Part shown: one piece after another, positions 17,847-26,212 of the stretch
Layout: the number at the start of each line of letters is the position of its first letter
Numbering within the stretch: position 1 is the first letter of the stretch
Assembly (NCBI GenBank): GCA_945893365.1
Contig: CAMDED010000059.1
Span: 1 to 42,339 of the forward strand
Length of the DNA stretch: 42,339 nt
Direction: 5' to 3'
From: Candidatus Sulfopaludibacter sp. SbA3
Lineage (GTDB): Bacteria; Acidobacteriota; Terriglobia; Bryobacterales; Bryobacteraceae
Program-made: the position numbers and the translations under genes
Notes under the pieces: model-generated
Seen by the model: the letters and a program-made list of their open reading frames with translations, nothing else
Database searches by the model: none
Told to the model about the DNA's origin: nothing

Positions 17847-19730
17847 TCAGAAGTTGTACAAGAACTCGACCAGGTTCAACAGCGCCCACTCCACGTTTTG
17901 CGCGCCGGTGACGCGGTCTTTGTCGAGGACGGATACGGCCAGAGCCCTTTCCTCGGGAACCGGCTCGCGTGAGAGCGTCGAGAGAAAAAGCTCTTCGACC
18001 ACTTTGCCGTTGTCCTTATAGCTATCGAGCAGGCGTTGCACGCGGCTATCCTTCTCGGCGAGAACCCGGTCGTTGACCACGGGCGACCGCATGAGCATGA
18101 TCGGCTGCAGGGGCGAGGCTTGGGGCGGCTTCGCAGGGGTCCCGCGATTGGATTGCCCGAAGGCGCTCATGAAACTCTTGAGTTCTCCCTGCGCGCGGGG
18201 CATGGCGGACTGCATCGCCATGGTCACGGTGGGACCGGGCGGATCCTCGTCGTTCGCCACCTTTCTGCGGCGGCCGCCGCTGAAGCTGCCGGGCCGGCCG
18301 GTGGCGATCGTGATCGAGTCGTGCACTTCCTCCGCGGTCAGCATGCGCGCATACTTTCGCGCGTAGTAGCGCGTATAGGAATCCTTCCACTCGCCCGGGA
18401 ACCGCGCCGAGAGCTGGTAAGCGCTTGAATTGCAGATCACCCGGAACAACGCGTGCAGGCTGTGATCGTTCTTCCGGAAGTAGCCAGCCAGTTGATTGAG
18501 CAATTCCGGATGGGAGGGCTGAAGCTGCCATCCCGCGGGAACATTGTCCGGATCCTGCCGGGCAAGGTCGAATTCGTCGACCGGCTCGACAATGCCAACG
18601 CCCATCAGCTTCGACCAGAACATGTTGACGGTGGCGCGCGCGAACTGCGGATGGCCGGTCATCATGCGCGCGAATTCGTCGCGAGGCTCCGCGCCGGCCG
18701 GAAGCGCCTCATTGCTGAGAATAAACTTCGGAGCGCCGTTGCCGCCCAGCCGCTTCATGCGCAGCATGCTGTCGGCCTTGGTGTTGTAGCCCGGAGCCAG
18801 ATCATCGACCAGAGAGTGACCCATGATGGCTTCGGTGCGCTCAACATGGGGGATGTAGCGGGTACTGCCGAGAAACGCGGCCTGCCGGAAAAAGTCCGTG
18901 CGTTTCTGCTTGCTCAAATAAACGTTGACCTTCTCGAGATGAGCCGCGCCGTCATGGCAGGCGATGCAGGAGAGATTGATCCCCAGAAATACCCTGCCGA
19001 ACAGAATCGACAACTCGTCGTGGGTGTCCATCTGGTGAATCTTCCTCAGATCGTCCGGACCCTCTTCCTGTCCCGGTTTGCCTTCGACGTGCTCGCGGAC
19101 GATAGGATTTACCGAAGCCACGACATAGTTGCTCTTCGCCGAACTGTTGATCAGGGAGCGCGCGAAGTCGTCGTACGGCCGGTCGGAGGCGAGGCTCTCC
19201 CTGAGAGTGTAATGGAACAAATTGATGCCGCGGCCCATCTTCCCGTTGGCGCGGAGGAGGTCCATATAAAAATACGCCCACTTGTCGACAAAGGCCGGGC
19301 TGCCGATCAGCTTGTCGATCAGCTTCGCTCGTTTGGAGGGCGAATTATCGGAGAGAAACGCGCGAAGATCCGCGGCGGCGGGGATCTGTCCGGTCAGGTC
19401 GAGCGTGACGCGGCGGAAGAACTCCTGGTCCGTCGACACGGGAGCGTGGGGAACGCCATCCTTCGCCATCTTGCCGAAGACCCGCTCATCGATAAAGCTC
19501 CGATACGGAACCCGTTCGGACTGCACGGCGGGCGGCAGGAAACCGGCAAGGCGTGCGGTGGCCGCGCCCGCGTCCAGGGACTTCGGCCCCTGAAAAAGCG
19601 TGCCGTGGACGTCCGAAGACATGTTTGAGGCGTCAGCGGAAGATTTGCTTTTCTGTTTCGGGCTTTCGGCGGCGCAACAGAGCGCCATAGTCATGGGCAG
19701 GAAAAGGGTTAGACGAAGCAAGAGCACCAT
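17847..19730 (-). CDS. Exported DUF1549/DUF1553 (PSCyt2-PSD1) protein
   Basis: A 627-residue exported protein with the DUF1549 domain (about residues 75-300, ending past CIACHDGAAHL at 255) followed by DUF1553. C255, C258 and H259 form a CxxCH c-type heme motif. The N-terminal PSCyt1 cytochrome seen in many relatives is absent. The first hydrophobic stretch (LRLTLFLPMTMALCCA) is a signal peptide. The start is uncertain: GGAGG touches the ATG at 19730 directly, so a TTG three codons on (19721), with nine bases of spacing, may be used instead. It begins the operon with DUF1501, behind a strong sigma70-like promoter. Confidence 0.88.
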   Translation of the reverse strand: MVLLLRLTLFLPMTMALCCAAESPKQKSKSSADASNMSSDVHGTLFQGPKSLDAGAATARLAGFLPPAVQSERVPYRSFIDERVFGKMAKDGVPHAPVSTDQEFFRRVTLDLTGQIPAAADLRAFLSDNSPSKRAKLIDKLIGSPAFVDKWAYFYMDLLRANGKMGRGINLFHYTLRESLASDRPYDDFARSLINSSAKSNYVVASVNPIVREHVEGKPGQEEGPDDLRKIHQMDTHDELSILFGRVFLGINLSCIACHDGAAHLEKVNVYLSKQKRTDFFRQAAFLGSTRYIPHVERTEAIMGHSLVDDLAPGYNTKADSMLRMKRLGGNGAPKFILSNEALPAGAEPRDEFARMMTGHPQFARATVNMFWSKLMGVGIVEPVDEFDLARQDPDNVPAGWQLQPSHPELLNQLAGYFRKNDHSLHALFRVICNSSAYQLSARFPGEWKDSYTRYYARKYARMLTAEEVHDSITIATGRPGSFSGGRRRKVANDEDPPGPTVTMAMQSAMPRAQGELKSFMSAFGQSNRGTPAKPPQASPLQPIMLMRSPVVNDRVLAEKDSRVQRLLDSYKDNGKVVEELFLSTLSREPVPEERALAVSVLDKDRVTGAQNVEWALLNLVEFLYNF

Positions 19731-19757
19731 CCTCCGCGTCGAAACGCGCCTGTGTGT

Positions 19758-19786
19758 AGTATCATCCGCGGCAGTGTCAATGTCAA
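19758..19786 (-). promoter_or_regulatory. Sigma70-type promoter of the DUF1549/1553 operon
   Basis: On the minus strand TTGACA (19781-19786) is followed by exactly 17 bp and GATACT (19758-19763). Transcription would start near 19751, giving a leader of about 20 bases with GGAGG just before the first start codon. A second, partly overlapping TTGACA lies 6 bp further but has the wrong spacing. Confidence 0.72.
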
Positions 19787-19911
19787 GGGCTTCGAGCCTT
19801 CGAGCTACTTCGAATTGAGTGACGTAAAATTGTGACCGAAGGGGCGTGGGTTGGGTCGTCTAAGAATATGACGGTGCGCGGGGGTGTAGCGAGGTTTGCC
19901 AACCTCAAAGG

Positions 19912-20031
19912 ATGGACATGCACTCACGCGAACAGTACCTGGAGGGGGTCCGGGAAGAGTATCGGAACGGGGACAAAAAGACCAAGACGCGGTTGCTGAA
20001 TGAAGTCCGCACACACCTCCTAAGGGATTAA
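19912..20031 (+). pseudogene. N-terminal remnant of an integrase-type transposase
   Basis: A 39-codon frame reads MHSREQYLEGVREEYRNGDK (from 19918) and then KTKTRLLNEV before it changes character and stops. This is the typical start of integrase-core transposases that begin with an EQYLxxVRxxYxxADKxxKxRLLxE helix. Nothing recognisable of the catalytic part follows, so this is a fragment. AAAGG precedes the ATG at 19912. The rest of 19731-20058 holds only the promoter of the DUF1549 operon. Confidence 0.6.
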
Positions 20032-20058
20032 TGGTGTCCAAGGTGGGAGCACCCAGTT

Positions 20059-21273
20059 TCACTGCCTGTCGATTCCACGCGTTTGTTTCTTGAACAAGAG
20101 TTGTTTCATCGCAGTGGTTCGCGCCGCCAACAACGGAGTCAGGCCCTTGTTTCCGATTGAATGGACATTTGCCGTTCTCCTGAGCAGCAGATCGGCGACT
20201 TGAATCTTATCGCAATTCACCGAACGCCGGAGAGGGGTGTCGCCAAGACAATCACGGGCATCGATGTCGGCTCCGCAATCCAGCAGCGCCTCAGCTACTT
20301 CCACGTTGCCTCGCCGGGCGGCCATGTGCAGCGCAGTGCAGTGTTTCACACCGTCGTTGGCGTTCACGTTCGCACCGCCATGCACAAGAGCCCGAACAAC
20401 GCTTCCGCCTTCCGATGCCCTGTATTCGTTCGCCAGGCAATACAGCGGATTGTGACCGCCTCCATCCATCGCGTTGGCGTCCGCACCGAGCCGCAGAAGC
20501 AACTCCACCATGCCCGGATTGCCCTGCGCGGATGCCTCGTGCAACAGCGTGCGGCCAGCGTAGCGTTCTCGCACGAGGGCAGGATCGTTAACTATCTTTT
20601 CCCGAACATACCCCAGCATGGCTGCGTTGCGGCTGCCCATCATCATCCCGAGCAGGCCCGCCAAAACCGAGGGGTCACGCTCGAACCGAGCCAGCAAGAG
20701 GGAGCTCTCCGCTAACGCGACGGCGCGCTCAGCCTCACCGCCGCGAACGGCGGCAACAACCTCGTCGAGTCCGCGCTGGCTCTCCCAGCGCTGCGCAATC
20801 TCGCGCCGGACGGCGTCGTCGGGTGGTCCACTCGGATCCGGCGCGGCGGGGACGGGTTCCCCGTTGTTGACGACATGCGCGGACGACCGCTCGAAGAACT
20901 CACGTAAGGCGCCGCGCAGAGGCTCTTCAATCCGTGCGTCATCAAGCGCCTCGACCATGTTTTCCATCCATGCCGCCCTCTCCTCCTGCCGTATCTTGAA
21001 GCGCCGATGCGACTCCCGGAGGCTTAGCCACCACCGGCGTTGCGTATCGCCGCTCGGGCCGCCGAAGAGCTGGGCCAGGAAAGCGGTGAGCTCTTCGATC
21101 GCGCAGCGGAGCGTTTTTCCGGGAAAAAGGTGACGAAGCCGTGGATCGCGATCCACACGGGAATAGAAAGCCACCGAGAGCCGGCGCCAGGCCGCCGTGC
21201 CGCCAATAGCATGATGCAGGCCGGGGCCATCAACTCTCGCGTGGGAAGCTGCAACCGGGAGCTTTTCAGCCAT
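20059..21273 (-). CDS. Truncated hemoglobin (group II) fused to ankyrin repeats
   Basis: A 404-residue fusion. Residues about 21-130 match group II truncated globins (trHbO). FYSRV holds Tyr B10 (Y38), LFGGP at 69-73 is the usual EF turn, H89 in RESHRRFKI is the proximal heme ligand, and W102 in ERAAWMENM is the group II Trp at G8. After a linker and a helical region, residues about 239-395 form four to five ankyrin repeats (GRTLLHEASAQGN..., CTALHMAARRGN..., DTPLRR...). I chose the ATG at 21273 because it starts just before the globin; the frame is open to 21546. Likely a cytoplasmic heme sensor or O2/NO-handling protein that binds a partner through the ankyrins (inference). Confidence 0.85.
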   Translation of the reverse strand: MAEKLPVAASHARVDGPGLHHAIGGTAAWRRLSVAFYSRVDRDPRLRHLFPGKTLRCAIEELTAFLAQLFGGPSGDTQRRWWLSLRESHRRFKIRQEERAAWMENMVEALDDARIEEPLRGALREFFERSSAHVVNNGEPVPAAPDPSGPPDDAVRREIAQRWESQRGLDEVVAAVRGGEAERAVALAESSLLLARFERDPSVLAGLLGMMMGSRNAAMLGYVREKIVNDPALVRERYAGRTLLHEASAQGNPGMVELLLRLGADANAMDGGGHNPLYCLANEYRASEGGSVVRALVHGGANVNANDGVKHCTALHMAARRGNVEVAEALLDCGADIDARDCLGDTPLRRSVNCDKIQVADLLLRRTANVHSIGNKGLTPLLAARTTAMKQLLFKKQTRGIDRQ

Positions 21274-21409
21274 ACATCGAATTCTCTCGCACTGGAAATG
21301 GAACCGCAAAAGTTCGAAACGTGTCCGGACTGGGGAGCCAAATCGATCCGACGACCGCCGCGGATTTTGCGCCCCGCATACTGGGAGATGACGGCGAGCC
21401 TCTACCGGA

Positions 21410-21838
21410 TCACCCGCACGGGTAGGGCTCAAAAGGACCGTCTGACGCGACGATCGCGAGTCCGCCCATGAGCGTCTGAGCGAAAGAATCGCGATTCCCT
21501 GGTCTTCGCGAACTGCCGGGATCGGCGCTGAGGGATGCGATGGCAAAGTAATCCTCCCTGTGGGTGCTCAGAAAAGCGCACGCATCAAGCAGCAGCTTCA
21601 CCCCGGAACTAACCGGGGAAGAGACCTGTCCACCGTCAAACTCCGCAAGTGCCCCTCCACGGCGCAACGGCGCACCAGCGCCGTTCGCCAGCCACGATGC
21701 GATCTTTACGAAATAGATTGCGGGATCATCGATGTTCGGCAAGACGGCGCGGAAGCGGCCGCGGGCGGGCGGCGTATCGTCGCCGAATGGGGCGCCGCGC
21801 GGCCGCACCTGTGGCAATGCGCAGATCCCTGCATCCAA
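21410..21838 (-). CDS. Unrecognised ORF, possibly hypothetical protein
   Basis: A 142-residue frame upstream of the globin gene, on the same strand. It has mostly GC-rich third positions and a non-repetitive sequence (for example LLLDACAFLSTHREDYFAIA), which makes it look coding, but I recognise no family, signal peptide or membrane segment. The opposite frame (21560-21937) is Arg-rich and less likely. It may be a real small gene or a decayed gene. No clear ribosome binding site was seen. The 197 bp between it and the HAF-repeat gene contain only a possible promoter region. Confidence 0.35.
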   Translation of the reverse strand: MDAGICALPQVRPRGAPFGDDTPPARGRFRAVLPNIDDPAIYFVKIASWLANGAGAPLRRGGALAEFDGGQVSSPVSSGVKLLLDACAFLSTHREDYFAIASLSADPGSSRRPGNRDSFAQTLMGGLAIVASDGPFEPYPCG

Positions 21839-22035
21839 ATCGGACCCGGTGTTCGCGGGCTTCGCCCCGGAGGAGACCGTTCGGGTTCGCTGGTGACTGC
21901 GTTTCGAGAGTTAATTTTAATGCCTCTACCTGGATAGAATTTCGCCGTTGTGAATGACCAAGGAGTATTCTTTTACGTTCTAGAGTGTGCTAGCCTCCCT
22001 GCCACGGGCAACTGGCCTGTAAAGGAAGTCCCCCG

Positions 22036-23175
22036 ATGCGATATTCAACGACACGTACCGAAGCGCCGTCCTCGCGGGCGGCTCGAAATATTGAAGTGAA
22101 ACCAGGACACCGCGGCCTAACCTTGCTCCTGTTGCTGGCCTCGACCGGGTTACCCGCGCGAACCGCCGAGATCGCCTACAACGTGGTCGATTTGGGATGG
22201 CTCGGAGGAAATGATTGCGGAGCCAACGGAATCAATTCATCCGGCATGATTACTGGAACGTGCGAAACGGCCAGTGGCGAACTCCACGCATATCGTTGGG
22301 ACGCCATCAACGGTATGCAAGATCTGGGCAACACCCCAGACGGTTTAGGGACTGGCGCTTACGCCATCAACGACAGCGGTGTGATCGTCGGCAAGACATA
22401 CGATCTGAGTGGTTCACAAGCGTGGTATCACGACGGCGAATACCACTACATTCCTCACCCGGAGCGCGGCAGTCTAGCTTTTGACATAAACAACAGCGGT
22501 GCGATTGTGGGGGTCGCCGTGTTTGCGGACACCGGCCTTCGCGCTTTCAAGTACTACAACGGGGTGATTGAAAATCTTGGTTCGCTTGGGGGCGCCAGCG
22601 CCGCGGCAAGCATCAATGCGGACGGGGTGATTGTCGGCAACAGCGAAGGAGGCGGCGCGTTCAGAAAGTTCGATGGCTCCCCGATGCACAGTCTTCAATT
22701 CGGAGGAATTGATTCCGCAGCGTACGCGATCAATGACGCCGGGCAAGTGGTTGGAATCGTTCTCGATGGCATTGGCGCTGGCCAATACCACGCAGTTCGG
22801 TGGGATGGGTCCGTGCATAACCCTGGTACTTTGGGGGGATGTTCCCAGGCCGTCGACATCAACTCTTCTGGCGTGATTGTTGGGCACTCCGCCATTAGCG
22901 GATGCAGCGGGTTACGGGGTTTCGTGTACTCCGAGGTTACCGGCCTCCAGGATCTCAATGGCCTCATCGCGCCGGACTCCGGTTGGACGATTAGTCTTGC
23001 CCAAGCTATCGATGATAACGGTCGAATTGTGGGAAGAGGAATTATCAACGGTGAGGCACACGCGATTCGCCTGGACCCTGTGAATCCGGTACCGGAACCC
23101 GGTACGGCATTTCTGATGGCCGCCGCTCTTGGGCTTGCGGGCCTTCAAGGCAAACGTAGGACAGGACGACCATGA
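22036..23175 (+). CDS. HAF-repeat extracellular protein with PEP-CTERM sorting signal
   Basis: A 379-residue secreted protein. About seven HAF-type repeats fill residues 50-345, each with a DLGxLGG element and an A-x-x-IN-x-x-G-x-I-V-G element (for example YAINDSGVIVG, AASINADGVIVG, QAVDINSSGVIVG). The repeats probably form a beta-propeller-like structure. The C-terminus is VPEPGTAFLMAAALGLAGL followed by basic residues, a classic PEP-CTERM tag that is cut by an exosortase/EpsH system. The N-terminus has a long charged stretch before its hydrophobic signal (GLTLLLLLASTGLP). AAAGGAAG precedes the ATG. No exosortase is in view. Confidence 0.88.
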   Translation: MRYSTTRTEAPSSRAARNIEVKPGHRGLTLLLLLASTGLPARTAEIAYNVVDLGWLGGNDCGANGINSSGMITGTCETASGELHAYRWDAINGMQDLGNTPDGLGTGAYAINDSGVIVGKTYDLSGSQAWYHDGEYHYIPHPERGSLAFDINNSGAIVGVAVFADTGLRAFKYYNGVIENLGSLGGASAAASINADGVIVGNSEGGGAFRKFDGSPMHSLQFGGIDSAAYAINDAGQVVGIVLDGIGAGQYHAVRWDGSVHNPGTLGGCSQAVDINSSGVIVGHSAISGCSGLRGFVYSEVTGLQDLNGLIAPDSGWTISLAQAIDDNGRIVGRGIINGEAHAIRLDPVNPVPEPGTAFLMAAALGLAGLQGKRRTGRP

Positions 23176-23212
23176 ACGTTGAACTCATTGCAGGGCTCGT
23201 CCTGTAGCCAAT

Positions 23213-26212
23213 CTACCGCGCGGCCGCCACGTTCGCCGGCCGCTTCTCATTCTTCAGCGTGCCGAGGTATTCAAGCAGGTCGACAATCTGCCGCTCCGTC
23301 ATCGTGTTGACCAGATCCTCCGGCATCATGGAAAGATTACTGCGCCGCCGGGACGCGATCTCGGCGGGCTTCAGGCGAAGCTCCTCGCCCGTGTCCGTCG
23401 CAACCGTCACCCGCTGCGGCGTGTCCTCTTTGAGAACTCCAATCACCTCGCCCTGCGACTTTGTTTCAAGGATCCAGACGTAATACTCGGGCGCAATGCC
23501 GGCGCTCGGGTTCATGATGGCGTCGAGCATCGCTTCCTTGCCAAGCTTCTTCCCGATGGCGGAAAGATCCGGACCCGCGGGCTTCTTTGCGTCTCCCGGC
23601 GCATGGCATCCGCTGCATTTCGGCCCCTGCGCCGCGGTGAAGACGCGCTTTCCACGCGCCGCGTCTCCAGGAGCGGCAAGAAGCTCACGAACCGGCGGCA
23701 GCGCTTGTTTATTCTTCCCGGCAAGCGGCGGCAAGAGCTTCGCCGCGCGGGCCCGTATGGCCGGATTGCGCGTTGCGTTCGTCACGCCGATCGCGACGTT
23801 CCGCAACTCGGCCGGCAGCGTGCCTGCCTGCTCCATGTCGAGTATGGAACCGAGTCCCTTTTCGTTGCGCGCCAATCCCCGCAGAGCTTCGGTCCGAATT
23901 TCGTTCGGCTCCTTGCTCAGGATCAACTTCTGAAACCGGGCATCAATGCCGTCGGGCCGCAGGAAGCCGAGCGCCCTGATGGCGGCCGCGCGCACGGGCG
24001 CCGGGCCTTTCAGCGACCACGCTTCGAGATCCGGCTGATAGGCCTTATCGCCGGTTCGCCCGAGCGCCTGGATGGCCGCCGCGCGAATCGGGTCGGACAC
24101 GCTCGCCGTGTTGGCGAGAACCCGAAGTTCCGCGCCGTATTGAGGGTCGCCCAAGTCGTCCGCGAGCTCCACCGCGGCTGCCTGCAATGCCGCATCCTTC
24201 ATCGACCTGTGGACAGCGTCGACAACGGCGGGGTCCTTCCGCATCTCGATCCATTCGCTGAACAGTTGCTTGCCGAGCCGCGCGAACGCCTGCCCGGATA
24301 GTTCGCCATTCCCTGCGAGCTGCGCCACCGCCTTCGCGGCTTCGGGCTGCGGCATGACGCCGAGAGCATCCAGCGCTTCGCTGCGCTCGCTCGCGGGCAG
24401 ACTCGCGTCATTGACCGTTTCGATCAGATACGGAAGCGCATCGGAGGGACGAAACTCCCAGAGAAATTGTCCAAGCCGCGAATTCCATTTCCCCGGATAC
24501 GCCTGGCGCAACTTCGCGTAGAGAAGATTCTCCCGCCCGCGCGCGGCGATGCCGAGCGATTCGAGATACCAGCGATCTTTCCCATCGTATTGGCGGGCAA
24601 GCTCGCCGATCACTTCGACCGCGACGCCGTCGGGAACGTCCTGGAGCGCGACGGCAACCTCGCGCCTGACGTCGGGGGCCTTATCGCTCGCGAGTAACCG
24701 GACGGCCGCGGCGACGTCTCCGCCGGTTGCGCGGACGATGCGCAACGCAAGAATCCGGAAATTCGGATTCACGTACCTGAGCGCTTCGCGCACCTGCCGC
24801 TCGCCCTCGCCGGGGACCGCTCCCAGCAGCCACAATGCCCGCGCCTGCAGCACCTCGTCCGTCTGCCGCATCATCCCTTGCAGCGCCGCAAGCGCCGCCG
24901 CACCCTCGCCACGCAGCTTCGTGTAAGCGAGATATCGCACCGATTGCGCGGGCGAGCGCAGGGCCGCCGCGAGCCCTTCGGCGCTATCGAGATCGACGCG
25001 CGGCAACTTCGTCTTGTAACCCGCGGGCGCCAGTCTGTAAATGCGTCCCTGCTCGATGTCCTTCATGTTGTGGCCGCCGACCGAAGGGTCGTACCAGTCG
25101 CTGATGTAGACCGCGCCGTCGGGCCCCACGGCCACGTCGGACGGGCGGAACCACGTGTCGGCCGCCGTCACCGTGTCTTCGATTTTGACCGTGTAACCCG
25201 CCGCCTCTTTCGACATGAAATACGTGTTGATCAGCCGCTTCCCGGCCTCGGCGTGAATGAGCCGGCCCCAATACTTCTTCGGCAGCAGCGTGCCTTCGTA
25301 GACCACAAGTCCGCAGGGCGAGCCCGCTCCGGTACGCGCGATATACGGCACGACGCCTGGATTCTCCGCGTGAAAATGCGTGCCTTTGTCTTCACGCCAA
25401 CTCCGACCGCCGGGACCCCAGTAGCCGAAATTGCCGCCTTCAAGAACATAGTTGACCCGCACCCAGGCGTTGCCGTCATCGTCGTTGTCGGTCTGCCAGA
25501 CGTTGCCGAACGAATCGAGCGCGAGCTCGTAAGGGTTGCGGAAATTCTGCCCGAGCACCTTGAAACCCGTTCCATCCGGATTCACGCGTAGCGCCGTGCC
25601 GGCGAAAACGTCGCCGTTACGCCCGCTGACGATGCGCTTGCCGGATTTATCGGTGACATCGAAGCCCTGGTCTCCGCTGTTGAAGTAGTAGCGGCCATCG
25701 TGACCGAACGTGACGGCGTGGAGGCCGTGGTCGTGATCGACGCCTTTCCACCCGGTGAGCAGGACCTCACGCTTGATCACGCGATCCCGATCGTCCTTGG
25801 TGTATACGATAAGGTCGGGCGACTGCGACACAATCACCTTATCTCCCAGCACGGCGATACCGAGCGGCGAGCGCAGGGCGGGTTCCTGCACGAAGACCTT
25901 CTGCTTGTCGGCCTTTCCGTCGCCGTCGGTGTCTTCAAGTATGACGATGCGGTCGCCCTGACCGCGGTAATCCTTCTCGCCCTTGAGGACGCGGCGGTAG
26001 TTCACGCCTTCGAGCGCCCAGACGCGGCCGCGAGCGTCCACGTCGATGTTCGTGGGGTTGATCACGTCCGGCCCGGCGGCCCAGAGCGTCGCTTCGAGGC
26101 CAGGCACGGTCTTCATGCCCTTCATCGTCTGGGGCGGCGTTTGCTGCGCCGCTACGAACAACGCCGCAAGCGGCACGGCGATAGCGGTCGGGAAAACGGC
26201 TTTCATCTTCAT
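23213..26212 (-). CDS. PVC-type heme-binding dehydrogenase-like protein with HEAT repeats
   Basis: A 999-residue exported protein. A signal peptide is followed by an NHL/sorbosone-dehydrogenase-like beta-propeller (about residues 35-400, with NPTNIDVDARGRVWALEG and the membrane-bound dehydrogenase signature). Next come HEAT-like helical repeats (about 410-830), and a C-terminal cytochrome c domain with CSGCH at 866-870. This is the domain order of the PVC-type CxxCH family (TIGR02604/TIGR02603). It probably transfers electrons from an oxidised carbohydrate or alcohol in the periplasm, but the substrate is unknown. Its start overlaps the upstream histone-deacetylase-like gene by 4 bp (ATGA). 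Confidence 0.88.
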   Translation of the reverse strand: MKMKAVFPTAIAVPLAALFVAAQQTPPQTMKGMKTVPGLEATLWAAGPDVINPTNIDVDARGRVWALEGVNYRRVLKGEKDYRGQGDRIVILEDTDGDGKADKQKVFVQEPALRSPLGIAVLGDKVIVSQSPDLIVYTKDDRDRVIKREVLLTGWKGVDHDHGLHAVTFGHDGRYYFNSGDQGFDVTDKSGKRIVSGRNGDVFAGTALRVNPDGTGFKVLGQNFRNPYELALDSFGNVWQTDNDDDGNAWVRVNYVLEGGNFGYWGPGGRSWREDKGTHFHAENPGVVPYIARTGAGSPCGLVVYEGTLLPKKYWGRLIHAEAGKRLINTYFMSKEAAGYTVKIEDTVTAADTWFRPSDVAVGPDGAVYISDWYDPSVGGHNMKDIEQGRIYRLAPAGYKTKLPRVDLDSAEGLAAALRSPAQSVRYLAYTKLRGEGAAALAALQGMMRQTDEVLQARALWLLGAVPGEGERQVREALRYVNPNFRILALRIVRATGGDVAAAVRLLASDKAPDVRREVAVALQDVPDGVAVEVIGELARQYDGKDRWYLESLGIAARGRENLLYAKLRQAYPGKWNSRLGQFLWEFRPSDALPYLIETVNDASLPASERSEALDALGVMPQPEAAKAVAQLAGNGELSGQAFARLGKQLFSEWIEMRKDPAVVDAVHRSMKDAALQAAAVELADDLGDPQYGAELRVLANTASVSDPIRAAAIQALGRTGDKAYQPDLEAWSLKGPAPVRAAAIRALGFLRPDGIDARFQKLILSKEPNEIRTEALRGLARNEKGLGSILDMEQAGTLPAELRNVAIGVTNATRNPAIRARAAKLLPPLAGKNKQALPPVRELLAAPGDAARGKRVFTAAQGPKCSGCHAPGDAKKPAGPDLSAIGKKLGKEAMLDAIMNPSAGIAPEYYVWILETKSQGEVIGVLKEDTPQRVTVATDTGEELRLKPAEIASRRRSNLSMMPEDLVNTMTERQIVDLLEYLGTLKNEKRPANVAAAR

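Noticed and set aside
19805-20062. Minus-strand 85-residue frame between the DUF1549 promoter and the globin gene
   Set aside because: Low-complexity Pro/Arg composition, no ribosome site, and it is antisense to the transposase fragment.
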